Assembly (NCBI GenBank): GCA_022606425.2
Contig: JAHDVF020000046.1
Span: 372,001-436,000 of the forward strand
Source: Lepidostoma basale
Taxonomy: Eukaryota > Arthropoda > Insecta > Trichoptera > Lepidostomatidae
DNA: 64,000 bases
Direction of reading: 5' to 3'
In this document: positions 10,431 to 20,464 of the stretch, piece by piece
How the letters are laid out: every line of letters begins with the position of its first letter
How positions within the stretch are numbered: position 1 is the first letter of the stretch
Notes under the pieces: generated by a model
Seen by the model: the letters and a program-made list of their open reading frames with translations, nothing else
Database searches by the model: none
What the model was told of the DNA's origin: nothing
Made by a program: the position numbers and the translations under genes

Positions 10431-10841
10431 TATTTGTAGAAGTCGAGCACTAGGGTTACCACTTATGGTGAGATTGACATAAAGGATCAAAACAATATCA
10501 CTTGAAAGAATTAAATTTCAAGTGATAATAGACAAGAACTGATACAGCAAACTTTAATTTTTTACCGTTTGCTTTCAATAAATATATTTTTTATAAAAAA
10601 TGTAAAAAATATATTTATTTATACCTGTGACAACCGTGAAAGAAAAATCAAATATACGAAATTTCGATAATGCAACTTAAAAATTTAAACTTGATATATC
10701 ATTTTATAGGAAAACTTTAAACATAATGCATGAAATCCATTATCTCTATTTTTTTTTAATAATTAAAAACATGCGGTATGTGAGTGTTCCTAAGCTTAAA
10801 ATATCACGGTACTTAAACGGTTAATATAGTTTATCTAAAAT
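10431..10841. other. No gene recognised
   Basis: Very AT-rich sequence without supportable features before the family A tail at 10842. Confidence 0.4.
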
Positions 10842-11312
10842 ACTAACTAACTAACTAACTAACCATCACGCCGTCTCCCCGAAGGGGTAGGCAGAAAGAA
10901 TGAACTGCCACACTTTTCTTTCCTGACATATTTCTCTCGCTTCCTCAACATTCATACATTGTGTCATGAACGCGCGTCGATTTCTCTGACTCCTCACATG
11001 GCCGACATTCGATATTTGATTTATTTGATCGTGCCACGTTTTCTTCGGTTTTCCTCTATTTCTGGTTCCATTTACATCGTTAACATATAATTTTTTTACC
11101 TTTCTTTCTTCATTCATTCTTTCCAAATGTCCAAACCATCTTAATGATCCTTTCATTATTTTGTTCATAACACCATCATTCGCACCACATTCACTTCTTA
11201 TATTTTCATTCGACACTCTATCATACACAGAGTATCCACACATTCGTCTAAGAGATCTCATTTCTACTGCATTTATTCTACTTTCATTCTTCTTTTGCCA
11301 GTTCCATGCTTC
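10842..11312 (-). mobile_element. Family A 3' copy
   Basis: The minus frame encodes EAWNWQKKNESRINAVEMRS, RRMCGYSVYDRVSNENIRSE, GSLRWFGHLER, HDQINQISNVGHVRSQRNRR and AYPFGETA, stop, followed by a long TTAG tail. The frame is open to its truncation point at about 11312, making it one of the better preserved 3' ends. No clear target duplication was found. Confidence 0.85.
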
Positions 11313-12119
11313 AAACCTATTTAAAATATGAATATCGAAAAGACTTTTGCTGAACCAGCTAATAGCTGGCAAGTCAACGTTCGGGTAGGACAACATCGTT
11401 TTTTTTTTTGACTCCACGGATTTATTTTTTCTCGACCGGCATCTGCGTAGATAAAAACGTACAAATAAACTTATTTAAAATAAGTAAGAAGCGAAGCGCG
11501 AAGTAATTGGAGTCAACACCTGACTACCGGGAATATTACGAGCATAATCGGCGCACGGATCTCGGAAGAACAAGTGTCCGATATTATTACGGCCGCGGCC
11601 GGCGATTGGCCCACAAACGGGGCCCCGTTAGCGGGACCCAATGATAATAACAACACAACGGCACAACTGACAAAACGAAAAGCCTCGAGTTAACTACAGG
11701 AGTAGAACGATACTCTAATATCCAACGGCCATTCCAAAGATTCTACAAAATCTGTGGATTAAATCCGCCGAACGATGTCAAATTGTGTTCTTTTCAATAA
11801 TAAAAAAAACGCACAAACGCAGCGGCAGCTAATAAACATATTTTTAATTTGAGATGATAAGCGATTCGTCTCTTAAATGAGGTTGCAAAAGAGATAGACC
11901 TCTTTGAATGGAATTATGGCGAATTCGTAAATACCCTTATGATAAAGGCAGCAAGCAAATAACTAGCAAGCGTCCGGTCCAAGTCCGGATCGTCCATGTC
12001 GACATGTGTAACATCGAAAAAAACATTATGTGCTAAATAAAAAAAAACGCTGGATTCGTGGAACATAAATTAAATAGTCAATATGTGCACCATCTAAAAA
12101 GAACATTTTGTGTTAAATT
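11313..12119. other. No gene recognised; GC-rich island
   Basis: The stretch 11480-11700 is unusually GC-rich for this window (acggccgcggccggcg, acggggccccgttagcggga) and appears unique. No reading frame, splice-bounded exon or RNA gene could be recognised. It could be a regulatory island or a relic of an unrecognised exon. Confidence 0.4.
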
Positions 12120-12636
12120 ATTTTTATTTTGTTATTTTATTTTATATCATTGTATTTTATATTATTTGTTTTAGATTTATTTTGTGAGTGTTGGACGATC
12201 GAAGTGTGCGCGGGAGATGCCTATTGGTGGCGATGAGGTTCGCAACCCATCACACCGCGTCTCCCGCAAGTCAAATGATTTAATGATGAATGTCGGAAAG
12301 TCAGAGGTGATGGTTTTTGAAAGGGATGAGGAAATGTCAGTTTATAATATACTCGTAAGTGTGAACGAAGAGAACTTGGAACAGGTGAGGGAATTTGTGT
12401 ATTTAGGTAGCATGTTCACAGCAGATGGCCGAACGGATAGTGACGTCAAAAGAAGGGTTGGTGCGGATAACAAAGTGAATGGAGCTTTAAGAATAGTTAT
12501 TGGAAACAAGAATTTATCAATGAAAGCGAAAACGGCAGTTCACAATGGAATTCTGGTCCCATTTCTAATGTATGGAAGTGAAGCATGGAACTGTCAGAAG
12601 AAGGATGAAAGAAGAATAAATGCAGTAGAGATTAGG
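12120..12636 (+). mobile_element. nA head joined to family A coding sequence
   Basis: Positions 12120-12267 carry the nA body on the plus strand (tggcgatgaggttcgcaacc, cgcgtctcccgc). At 12268 it switches to family A coding sequence: NDLMMNVGKSEVMVFERDEE, EQVREFVYLGSMFTADGRTD, NKVNGALRIVIGNKNLSMKA and FLMYGSEAWNCQKKDERRIN, ending at a stop after INAVEIR. The frame stays open across the junction. The junction may be a template switch or a later deletion joining two copies. Confidence 0.7.
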
Positions 12637-12744
12637 TAAGATATTAAAATTTAATAACTTATGAAAAGACAATCTAATGATTTTACTGAAATCATTTGAT
12701 GGAAGATCGTTTTAAATAATAGTTAAATAAAGCGATGTTTTATT

Positions 12745-12860
12745 ATTAACTACTTCTTCTTTCTGTCTTCAATTCGACAGCGAACGGTTCCGCCAGGCTA
12801 GCTGGCATCGACAGACTGGAAACTGGTTGGTATGGAAGCAGTGACAATAGGTTGAAGTAG
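12745..12860. repeat. Palindromic hammerhead-like repeat, family b (decayed)
   Basis: The order aactacttc, tcgacagcgaacggttccgc, caggctagctggcatcgaca, gactgg and finally gaagtagtt is the family b palindrome. Inverted, it contains CCAGT CTGTCGA and a CCAG/CTGG stem, but the GAAA box and GUC have diverged. Confidence 0.55.
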
Positions 12861-12902
12861 TTAATTAAAAAAAACATCATTTTATTTAATTATTAAAAGA
12901 CA

Positions 12903-13055
12903 ACTACATTCGAAGTCGGAAAAATCGACGAACGTGAATGTCACGATGTATGAATGCAGAGGAACTCTAGAGGTTTATCAAGGCAGAGCAATGCGGCGGT
13001 CCTTCCTCTCTGCTTACTCCTCCGAGGAAACGGCGTGATAGTTAGTTAGTTAGTC
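12903..13055 (+). mobile_element. Family A 3' terminus
   Basis: The sequence encodes a decayed RSRKNRR...MNAEELxR segment and ends tcctccgaggaaacggcgtg followed by tagttagttagttag, the family A terminus and tail. Only the last 150 bases remain. Confidence 0.75.
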
Positions 13056-13254
13056 AGATGACAAGAAACGAAATGAATGCACCAGATAAAGGAAGTAGCG
13101 TGCAAAATTACTTCGTTGAAGTGGAATTGAAGGGACATGTACTTTCAAATGACAGTCGACATCGAGAGGACCCGTCGTGACACATGAAGAAGAAGAAGCG
13201 GAATTGGGCCGGTCATAAAGTGAGGACAACGGATATAGCTGTATAGTGAGAAAA

Positions 13255-13400
13255 CGTATGTTTTCTAGAAGTTTTATTATAATTTATTTATGAATGACAT
13301 GTTTCGCCTGTCTAAGGTACCTACATTCGATAATGCCATGCAAAACATGTCAGTTACATAAATTATATTAAACCTTCTAGGAAACGGACGTTTTCATTCG
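13255..13400. repeat. Palindromic hammerhead-like repeat, family d
   Basis: The arms ttctagaagttttattataa and (inverse) ttctagaaggtttaatataa enclose gacatgtttcgcctgtc and gataatgcc...aaaacatgtc. The GGCGAAACATGTC motif is the hammerhead GAAA, short stem III and GUC block. The CTGANGA box is not intact. Relatives lie at 19905, 35955 and 53905. Confidence 0.5.
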
Positions 13401-14047
13401 TATTAATTCATTTTTATGTATAATATTTTCGTGTGTACTTTTATAGCTCTTCTGATCAATTAATCAAATGTCTACAATTTAAAATCCCATATAAAGCGAA
13501 TTCGGTTAAACCCTTAGAGGTTTGAAGAAGCGTCATTTGAATTAAAAATTAATCGTTGTCGCCAAGACCATAGCCTGGTTATATCTAAAGTAATCAAAGA
13601 GCGCATGGGAAGGAATGCATTGTGAAAATGCGCTATTGTGGAGCGCAGAGAAATACAGGACATACCAAAGACTACGAGTACATATTTAAGTATGCGCACT
13701 TTCTATAGTGTCGAGAATAAAAAGGTGAGGAGTATTGTAGCGCGAGAAGAAAGATCGTGATGTCATTATGGCTATAGAATGCAGGAAACGAGAATGCTGC
13801 CATGAAGAATGATAAATACAAGGTATTCCGGTATTTATTCAGCTGAAGATTGATGGGAGACGCTCTACCGGGTGAATAGTAATGTCCTGGCCGATGAACC
13901 CCCTGGAACCGTATCGTTATTATAATAGTGGAATGATCTAGAGAACCTTTTTAATAATCATCATATGGAAACATTCGTTTACTGAACAACACATTGTTAT
14001 AGACTCATAACATGATGGTGCTTGACTTTTACCCTAACAGCAAAAAG
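13401..14047. other. No gene recognised
   Basis: Mixed-composition sequence with short frames but no recognisable protein, RNA or repeat. Confidence 0.4.
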
Positions 14048-14400
14048 CGTCCATAAACTAAAAATCACACAACTATCCATGAAGAGACAAATGCTCGCCG
14101 TGAGTCTCAAAGATAAAAAAGAAATAAGACGCAGAACCAAAGTTGCCACCATCATGGATCGTACAGCTAAATTAATTTGGCAATAAGCTGGACATAAACC
14201 AAGACAGGATGGACATCCAGAATACTTCAGTAGGCCTTGGACAAAGAAAAGGAGTGTCGGGAGGCCACCAAAAAGATGAATTGAAGATATTGCCCGAATA
14301 GCTGGAGTAACCTAGATGCGGAAGGGACAATATAGGGACGAGTGGAAGAAAATGGAAGAGGCCTATATCCAGCAGTGGAGGGGAGAAGGCTGAAGAAGAA
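14048..14400 (+). mobile_element. Family E (RTE-like) 3' fragment
   Basis: Translation with several stops gives KSVHKLKITQLSMKRQMLAV, SLKDKKEIRRRTKVATIMDR, WTKKRSVGRPPKR and EWKKMEEAYIQQWRGEG. The last motif matches the classical RTE carboxyl end (EWK..EEAYIQQW) closely. It is a dead copy with a GAAGAAG-rich end. Confidence 0.75.
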
Positions 14401-14436
14401 GCTTCACTTTTATATAACAGTATCACGTAACGGAGT

Positions 14437-14700
14437 CCAATCAATCAATTAATCAAATCAGTTCATTTTCTCAAAAGATATAATAAACAAAATTAAAGTG
14501 TAATTGGGAACAGCAAAAATATAATATTATATATAACACCAGGAACGCATGAGAGTGTACTATTTAAGGAAGACAATATACTATCTAAAGCCAAGAGTAT
14601 ATTCTTCTGAACGGGAAACTAACGTGAAAGACGTCGTTTTCCTAGCCAGACCGATTGACTTCCCACCGGCATTACCAGAGGCAAATTATGTCCTTGGCTG
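14437..14700 (-). mobile_element. Family J 3' end
   Basis: Minus-strand sequence shared with 6871, 32947 and 61433: the end of the coding part (gaaagacgtcgttttcctag on plus), a common 3' untranslated segment (caggaacgcatgagag) and a tail of tgatt/caaat-type units at 14437-14465. Confidence 0.7.
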
Positions 14701-14764
14701 TATCTTCTATATTGAGATGAGGCTGGAGACGTCCAAAGAATCCCAAATATGAGGGGAACCGCAG

Positions 14765-15070
14765 AGAATAATGACTGAACATCCAGGGAGCAGAAAAATA
14801 ATTGGAATGCCGAGATGGGAAGGCGAAGTGAATATGATGCAGCACAGCTTCTACAAAGGTTACCACCGCTTACTCAAAGTTTTTATAGGACGCTGCGGGG
14901 CCCTTTCGTCAGCTTCGCTCATGCAATCCCTAGGTCGCATCCACGCAGGACTTACGGCACAGCTTCTACAAGTTGCAAATTGGAAGACGGCGGCTGAAGA
15001 CAGGAGGAGTTGGAGGCAAAATTTAAAGGGGGCCAAGGTTCTAATTGGGCTGTAGCGCCATTGAAGAAGA
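14765..15070 (+). mobile_element. Family B 3' copy, decayed
   Basis: Frames encode PGSRKIIGMPRWEGEVN..., then ASLMQSLGRI and VANWKTAAEDRRSWRQNLKG and end AKVLIGL, stop, followed by gccattgaagaagaag. The ending matches family B at 7470-8061. An internal stretch (about 14890-14960) repeats part of the RLLQ segment. Confidence 0.75.
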
Positions 15071-15239
15071 AGGTTGTATCGTCTTCTTCTCTCGTTGCGT
15101 ATCTATTACTGGATATTTGTTGGGGGCCCATTTCCTTAATTTTATTCATGGCTCTAGAAGCGTGTATGAGGCTGCCTACGATCAGCAATCCACTCCACTG
15201 TGACTTATATTTTCCAGCAATAATAATCTTCAGCGTCCC

Positions 15240-15704
15240 ACACATCTTGTTCCTTCAATCTTACCCTTAATTATCTGCTACAATAAATGATACATAGAGT
15301 TGCGCATAACATGACCTAAGTATGCAGTTTTCAAATACTCTTGGATTTCCCAATCCTGCAGTTTTGCTTGTTAACGAAGCCATTTAATGTGAAATGAGCT
15401 TCATTGCTCACTCTCAAATTGCAGAAGAAAACGGAATTCTGCTTTCTAAATAAAATTCGATGGATTTTGTTTTGTGTTATGCGATTATGCAGATATAATA
15501 ATACAGTGGCATGAAAGTACCCATACTAATAATTTCAGTCAACTAACAAACAAAAGCTTATGTCAAATATTTTCCCAAACAGGCGATTAACAGAATCGTT
15601 TGCTGTACGCCCGTGGGAAATTTTCAGAAAAACAATATTCGGTTATTGTTGTATCAACCAGTGGCGTAGCTAGCTCAAATACAACCATTTAAAGAAAGAT
15701 ATTT
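15240..15704. other. No gene recognised
   Basis: No supportable gene or known repeat was found between the family B remnant and the R repeat. Confidence 0.4.
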
Positions 15705-15960
15705 AAAATTTAATTGTATCTCAATAGAGACGAAGACGCAAACTGGAAACTGAATATGGATGATCAAGGTGTTTACAGGACTTATGACCTGTCATTGGTT
15801 GGGTTAAGCGCACGCTTTATGTAATTACAACATTCCCCATTCCACCTTTGTTTTTATGATCATGCATGATAAATTTTTGGAAGTTGTATATATACTCCAA
15901 ATCCATACTTATCTTCACGTGTCAGTTTTAACTGGCCATCTATGTAGATTTGATTACACA
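15705..15960. repeat. Unclassified interspersed repeat R
   Basis: A segment starting attgtatctcaatagagacg and containing tgtcattggttgggttaagc is closely repeated at 43672-43925 and, inverted, twice inside 17788-18418. The shared length is about 250 bases. No terminal inverted repeats or frame were found. Confidence 0.7.
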
Positions 15961-16074
15961 TGGATTCGTATACAAGTATAAGTATACATTCACAAAAATA
16001 TTTGATATTCAAAATATTTATGAAAATGAAATAACTATCCCAAAGAGAATTGAATGTATCAAATTGAATCGTAA

Positions 16075-16225
16075 CTAACTAACCATCACATCGTTTCCCC
16101 GTGGGGGTAGGCAAAGAGGACAGCAGTGCGGGGGGCACAGCTGTCCTGACAAAACTCTCGAGCTTTCTCTTCATTCATACATCGTAACACGCACGCTCGT
16201 TAATTTTTTCAAAGTTGTATCGTAA
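16075..16225 (-). mobile_element. Family A 3' end fragment
   Basis: A minus-strand tail (aactaaccatcaca) and terminus (cgtttccccgtgggggtagg) are followed by a decayed MNVEEARE region. It is truncated after about 150 bases. Confidence 0.7.
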
Positions 16226-16257
16226 TTAACCAATTTTAAGATGGGTAATAATTGATT

Positions 16258-16876
16258 GAGATATCTTAGACGAATGAGTAGATACTCTGTGTATAATAGA
16301 GTGTAGAATGAAAATATAAGAAGTGAATGCGGTGCGAATGATGGTGTTATGAACAAAATAATGAAAGGATCATTGAGATGGTTTAGATACATGGAAAGAA
16401 TGGATGAAGAAAGAATAGTAAAAAAATTATATGTTAACAATGTAAATGGAACCAGGAAAAGAGGATGACCGAGGAAAACGTGGCTAACTAACCAACTAAC
16501 TAACCATCACGCCATTTCCCCGGAGGGGTAGGCAGAGAGGACGGATCGCCACAATGCTCTGTCCTGGCATACCTCTCGGGCTTCCTCTAAATTCATACAT
16601 CGTACCATGCACGCACGTCGTTTATTCCGACTTCGAATGTGACCGCCTTTTTGTAATTGATTAATTTGAAAAATAAGGAAAACGTGGCACGATCAAATAA
16701 ATCAAATATTGAATGTCGCCCATGTGAGGAGTCAGAGAAATCGACGCGCGTGCATAACACGATGTATGAATGTTGAGGAAGCGAGAGAAATATGTCAGGA
16801 AAGAAAAGTGTGGGAGTCCTTTCTTTCTGCCTACCCCTTCGGGGGGACGGCGTGATGGTTAGTTAGTTAGTTAGTT
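16258..16876 (+). mobile_element. Family A copy split by a second family A insertion
   Basis: The plus strand carries the YSVY.RV.NENIRSECGANDG segment, then RW..YMERMDEE and FPGKRG-like remnants, broken at 16484. It resumes at 16676 with the GRPRKTWHDQINQILNV region, RSQRNRR and an end encoding a PFGGTA-like terminus with a long TTAG tail to 16876. The break carries a 13-bp duplication around an opposite-strand family A copy. Confidence 0.85.
16485..16675 (-). mobile_element. Family A copy (191 bp) inserted in another family A copy
   Basis: A minus-strand family A 3' end with a TTAG tail (taactaaccaactaactaacc) is flanked by exact 13-bp duplications, aggaaaacgtggc, at 16472-16484 and 16676-16688. 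The terminus (catttccccggaggggtagg) is the PSGEMA-type subfamily A3, whereas the host copy is the PFGETA type A1. Confidence 0.9.
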
Positions 16877-16943
16877 AAAAATAACTATATGCTCTAGAAC
16901 ATCGGGGTTCTCAATAGAGCCCCGAATCAGCTTGAAAAAGTAA

Positions 16944-17295
16944 AACTAACTAACTAACTAACCATCACGCCGTCTCCCCGAAAGGGTAGGCAGAAAGAAT
17001 GGACTGCCACACTTTAATCGATGCGGCACTCCATCCTTCTCGGCACTCCATCGCAGGAGACGCGGTGTGATGGGTTGCGAACCTCATCGCCACCAAAAGG
17101 CATCTCCCGCGCACACTTCGATCGTTCGACGTCTACATAATAAATCTAAAACAAATTATCTGAAATACAATGATATAAAATAAAATAACAAATAAAAATA
17201 ATTTAACACATATTGTTATTTTAGATGGTGCACTTGTCGTCAGCTGGACGATCCGGACATTTGTGATTATTTAATTTTTATTCCACGTTATCCAC
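16944..17295 (-). mobile_element. Non-autonomous family nA element
   Basis: A minus-strand TTAG tail, family A terminus and the full nA body (atgggttgcgaacctcatcg, gcatctcccgcgcacacttc, gatggtgcacttgtcgtcag). The layout matches 621-995 nearly base for base, indicating recent amplification of nA. Confidence 0.8.
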
Positions 17296-17639
17296 TGTTT
17301 TTTTAATATACTGTAATTAGGCACTTAAAACAATCCAACACCAGCAAGAACTTAAAAATATTATTGAAGAATTTATTCAAATTGTCATTGGAACAAATGA
17401 AAATTTTATTTTTACACCTGTCAAAATTCTTTTTATAAACGAAAAAACTTATATAATTTTAACACCAAAACAGTAAAAACGTATTTTTTGTCACAAATAA
17501 CTATCATAAAGAGCGGCAATAATCAAATTGACCAAAACAATTCACTTATACACGAAATATCTCCAAATTGACGGGAGCACCATATGAACCAAACCAAATT
17601 TTCAAAATCAGAACCAAACAGAACCAAATTTTCATAATT
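17296..17639. other. No gene recognised
   Basis: AT-rich sequence with a local repeat of accaaattttcaaaatcag/accaaattttcataattt near 17597-17637. Otherwise nothing supportable. Confidence 0.4.
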
Positions 17640-18450
17640 TTTGAAAAAGTACGTTGCCATTAATCCTTCCCTCCCCAGTTCGAGGGAGTTATACCTCAAC
17701 ATACCCAAGAGAAATGCCGTTTGATAGATCCAAGGATATACCCTGTACTATCTCATGTAGAGGGCTCTCAAGAATTTCTTTTGAACCTTGAATGTTAACA
17801 ATATTTGTAGACAAATACTGGATTTTACCCATTGCGGATTAATCATTTTTAAGGATTGATTGAATATCTTAACCCAACCAATGACAGGTCATAAATCCTG
17901 TAAACGCCTCGACCACCATATTCTGTTTAAAAAAACAATTTACATCTTCGTCTCTATTGAGATATAATCAATTTTTTAAAAATGATTAACCCGTAATATT
18001 TGTCTACAAATATTGGTAACATTCAAGAAAAAACCAAAAGCTGGTCCAAGTTTAAAAAAGCATAAAAATTGGAGAAGTATTCTCCTAGCGTTGTCTAGCA
18101 AATGTAGCATTTCACATTGCATTAATAAAAAGATTTTCTGCTTAATGCTCACACCTATTCTTAATATATAGATGGCGCTAGTGTAGATTGAACTAGTAAC
18201 ATGTGAAGTGTGGTGTAACATAGTAGCATATATACAACTTCCAAAAATTTGGCAGACGTGGTGTGTTCGTAAGAAGGGCGGAATGGGGAATGTTGTTAAC
18301 ATAAAGCGATCGCTTAACCCAACCAATGACAGGTCATAAGTCCTGTAAACGCCTCGATCACCATATTCTGTTTCCAAAAAAACAATTTACATCTTCGTCT
18401 CTATTGAGATACAATAAATTCTTTTGAACCCTCTCCAAGATGAGAGATCA
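17640..18450 (-). mobile_element. Family J fragment split by repeat R
   Basis: Minus-strand family J coding sequence (like GYPW...FLLGMLRYNSLELGREG) runs from about 17790 down to 17640. Its upstream part (caaaagaattt, ctctccaagatgag) resumes at 18419. Both sides share the 12 bases ttcttttgaacc (17776-17787, 18419-18430). Confidence 0.7.
17788..18418. mobile_element. Insertion carrying two R-repeat units, 12-bp duplication
   Basis: The 631-bp block is flanked by ttcttttgaacc on both sides and holds two direct copies of the R unit (cttaacccaaccaatgacag ... tcttcgtctctattgagata) at about 17872-17965 and 18308-18415. The duplication shows that it moved as one piece. No frame or terminal inverted repeats were identified, so the class is unknown; a non-LTR or composite origin fits the duplication length. 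Confidence 0.6.
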
Positions 18451-18840
18451 TTTTGAATTGTAAAAAATCTCTACGCCGCGCCGCTGGGCGGAATCACACT
18501 CCTACGAACACAATGAGACAAGACGTTGTCAATCGTCTTTTATTGTTTTTATTAATTGTTCCGAGAGGCGAGACGCTCCGGTCGCACAAGTAAAAAAATG
18601 CACAACGGCACACAAAAAGATAATAATGACGAAAATAATAATAGGCTAAAATACCAGTATTCCCACAGCTCGGTAGGAGAGATCTTACTCTACCGCAGTA
18701 ACAGGTAGGCACACGCCTGCATACATTAATACATCTTTTTACTGGCAAATATAATAATCTATTTCACATAGAACATCGTTACAATTATACTCGTATACTA
18801 CATCCTATCATCCATGCGCTGCAGTGACACTAGAAAGCGC
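18451..18840. other. No gene recognised
   Basis: Moderately GC-rich sequence including gccgcgccgctgggcgg (18476-18492) and a possible short frame without recognisable similarity. Confidence 0.4.
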
Positions 18841-18879
18841 GCCTCCATTGTTACGTAGTAATGACAATATATTTTGAAT

Positions 18880-20045
18880 AATTAATACGAATGAAAACGC
18901 CTGTTTTCTTGAAGTTATATTATTATTTGTGATGTCCCCGTGGTTGTTCAATCTATACTTGGACAAGTGTATGAAAGAACTTGAAGGCATAGACGCTGGT
19001 GCTAAGATGAATTGTTTGTCAGTCAGCTGTTTGTTATATGCAGACGATGCTGTGTTAATCGCTGACAGTAAAGACAATTTGCAAGTCTTAGTGGCAAGGA
19101 TGTATGAGGCATGCAAAAAGAATGACTTGGTGATGAATGTGTCTAAATCTAAAGTGATGGTTTTCGAGAAAGAAGAATGTATGACGATTTGTGATATAAG
19201 TGCGATAGGCGAGAAATTGGAGCAAGTTACTGAATTTACGTATCTGGGAAGCATGTTTACAAGAGACGGAAAAATGGAGAAAGACATCGAATGGAGGGTT
19301 GGTGCTGGGAATAAAATAAATGGCGCACTCAAAGTCATTACTGCAAATAGAAATATATCCACAGAAGCAAAAATGGCAGTACACAATGGAGTTCTAGTGC
19401 CAACCCTCATGTATGGAAGTGAAGCTTGGAGCTGGCAAAAGAAGGATGAAAGCAGGATAAACGCCGTAGAAATGAGATCACTAAGAAGAATGTGCGGGAA
19501 AACGTTGTATGATAGAATACCGAACGATGAAATAAGAAAGAAATGTAAGACAGATGACTGCATCTTGAATAAAATTAAGAAAGGATCCCTGAGATGGTTC
19601 GGACATATGGAACGAATGGATGAGAGTAGAATGGTTAAAAAGTTGTACACAAGCAGTGTGAGTGGGAAAAGAAGCCGAGGACGACCGAGGAAAACATGGC
19701 ATGACCAAATTAACCAATTACTAAAAGGCGGCCAAATTCGAAGTCGGAATAATCGACGTGCGTGCATGGTGCGATGTATGAATGTGGAGGAAGCCCGAGA
19801 GGTGTGCCAGGACAGGCCAGTGTGGCGATCCATCCTCTCTGCCTACCCCTCCGGGGAAATGGCGTGATGGTTGGTTAGTTAGTTAGTTAGTTATATTATT
19901 ATTTATGGGAATGAGATGTTTCGCCTTTCTATTGTATTATCAATTAGACACTTGTTAATGATTTCTCATTCTCAACACGTAATTCTCATAAATTATAATA
20001 TTACTTCTAGAAAACAACTTTGATTCTTATTAATTATTTAATATG
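18880..20045. repeat. Family d palindromic repeat split by a family A copy
   Basis: Sequence before 18913 (gaaaacgcctgttttcttga) and after 19904 (atgggaatgagatgtttcgc, ending ttctagaaaacaactttg near 20020) are the two ends of one family d repeat, comparable with 13255-13400. A family A copy sits in its arm, and a family F fragment is inserted just beyond at 20046. Confidence 0.6.
18929..19888 (+). mobile_element. Family A3 retrotransposon copy, 960 bp, frame intact
   Basis: An open frame runs to a stop at 19865-19867 and encodes about 310 residues: the end of the reverse transcriptase (MSPWLFNLYLDKCMKELEG, then the catalytic LLYADDAVLIAD at about residues 36-47), FTYLGSMFTRDG, MYGSEAWSWQKKDESRINAV, GSLRWFGHMERMDESRM, SRGRPRKTWHDQINQLLKGG, RSRNNRRACMVRCMNVEEAR and SAYPSGEMA. 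A (TTAG)n tail follows. An exact 16-bp duplication (18913-18928, 19889-19904) flanks it. It is 5'-truncated inside the reverse transcriptase, so it cannot move on its own. RTE-like placement is from family knowledge. Confidence 0.92.
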
Positions 20046-20350
20046 CCGTTCTCTGGACCATGGCAGGCGAAAAGCCAATTAGAGAACAAGTCGCTAGACG
20101 CAAATGGATCGGTCACACTCTGAGACGAAACCAAGCCTGTATCGCTCAGGGCGCACTGGTCCCCTATGGGGGGAAAGGGGAAGCGATGCAGACCTAGAGC
20201 TACCTGGAGAAGAGCCCTGCAGGACGAGGTCAAGGCAGCAGGACTCACTTGGGATGATGTTAGGCATCAGGCATGCGATAGAGTCGGGTGGAGAAGGTTC
20301 CTTGAGGCCCTATGCACCACGGAGGTATGACAGGACAAAAAGAAGAAGAA
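20046..20350 (+). mobile_element. Family F (RTE-like) 3' fragment, 305 bp
   Basis: With a frameshift, the sequence encodes RKWIGHTLRRNQACIAQGAL, then RPRATWRRALQDEVKAAG, LTWDDVRHQACDRVGWRRFL and EALCTTEV, stop, then an AAGAAGAAGAA tail. The layout RKW.GH.LR...RGRP..TWRR...DE...G..W..V...A.DR..WR is a known LINE carboxyl end. A 15-bp duplication, taattatttaatatg, flanks it (20031-20045, 20351-20365). Confidence 0.88.
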
Positions 20351-20464
20351 TAATTATTTAATATGGAATTGTACATTAGTGTTCAAGAAACAATAAATAT
20401 AATCAAATGATTTAACTGAGTTGATGAAAGTTCATTTTAAATAATAATTAAATACGTTTTTTTT

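Noticed and set aside
16944..17295. Pol III promoter in the nA body (TGGCGATGAGG as A box, GTTCGCAACCC as B box)
   Set aside because: The two words are directly adjacent instead of 30-50 bases apart and match the consensus poorly.
18808..19833. The 341-codon antisense frame opposite the family A copy
   Set aside because: It is a shadow of the real plus-strand frame, which has the reverse transcriptase and downstream motifs. Similar antisense shadows accompany most family A copies.
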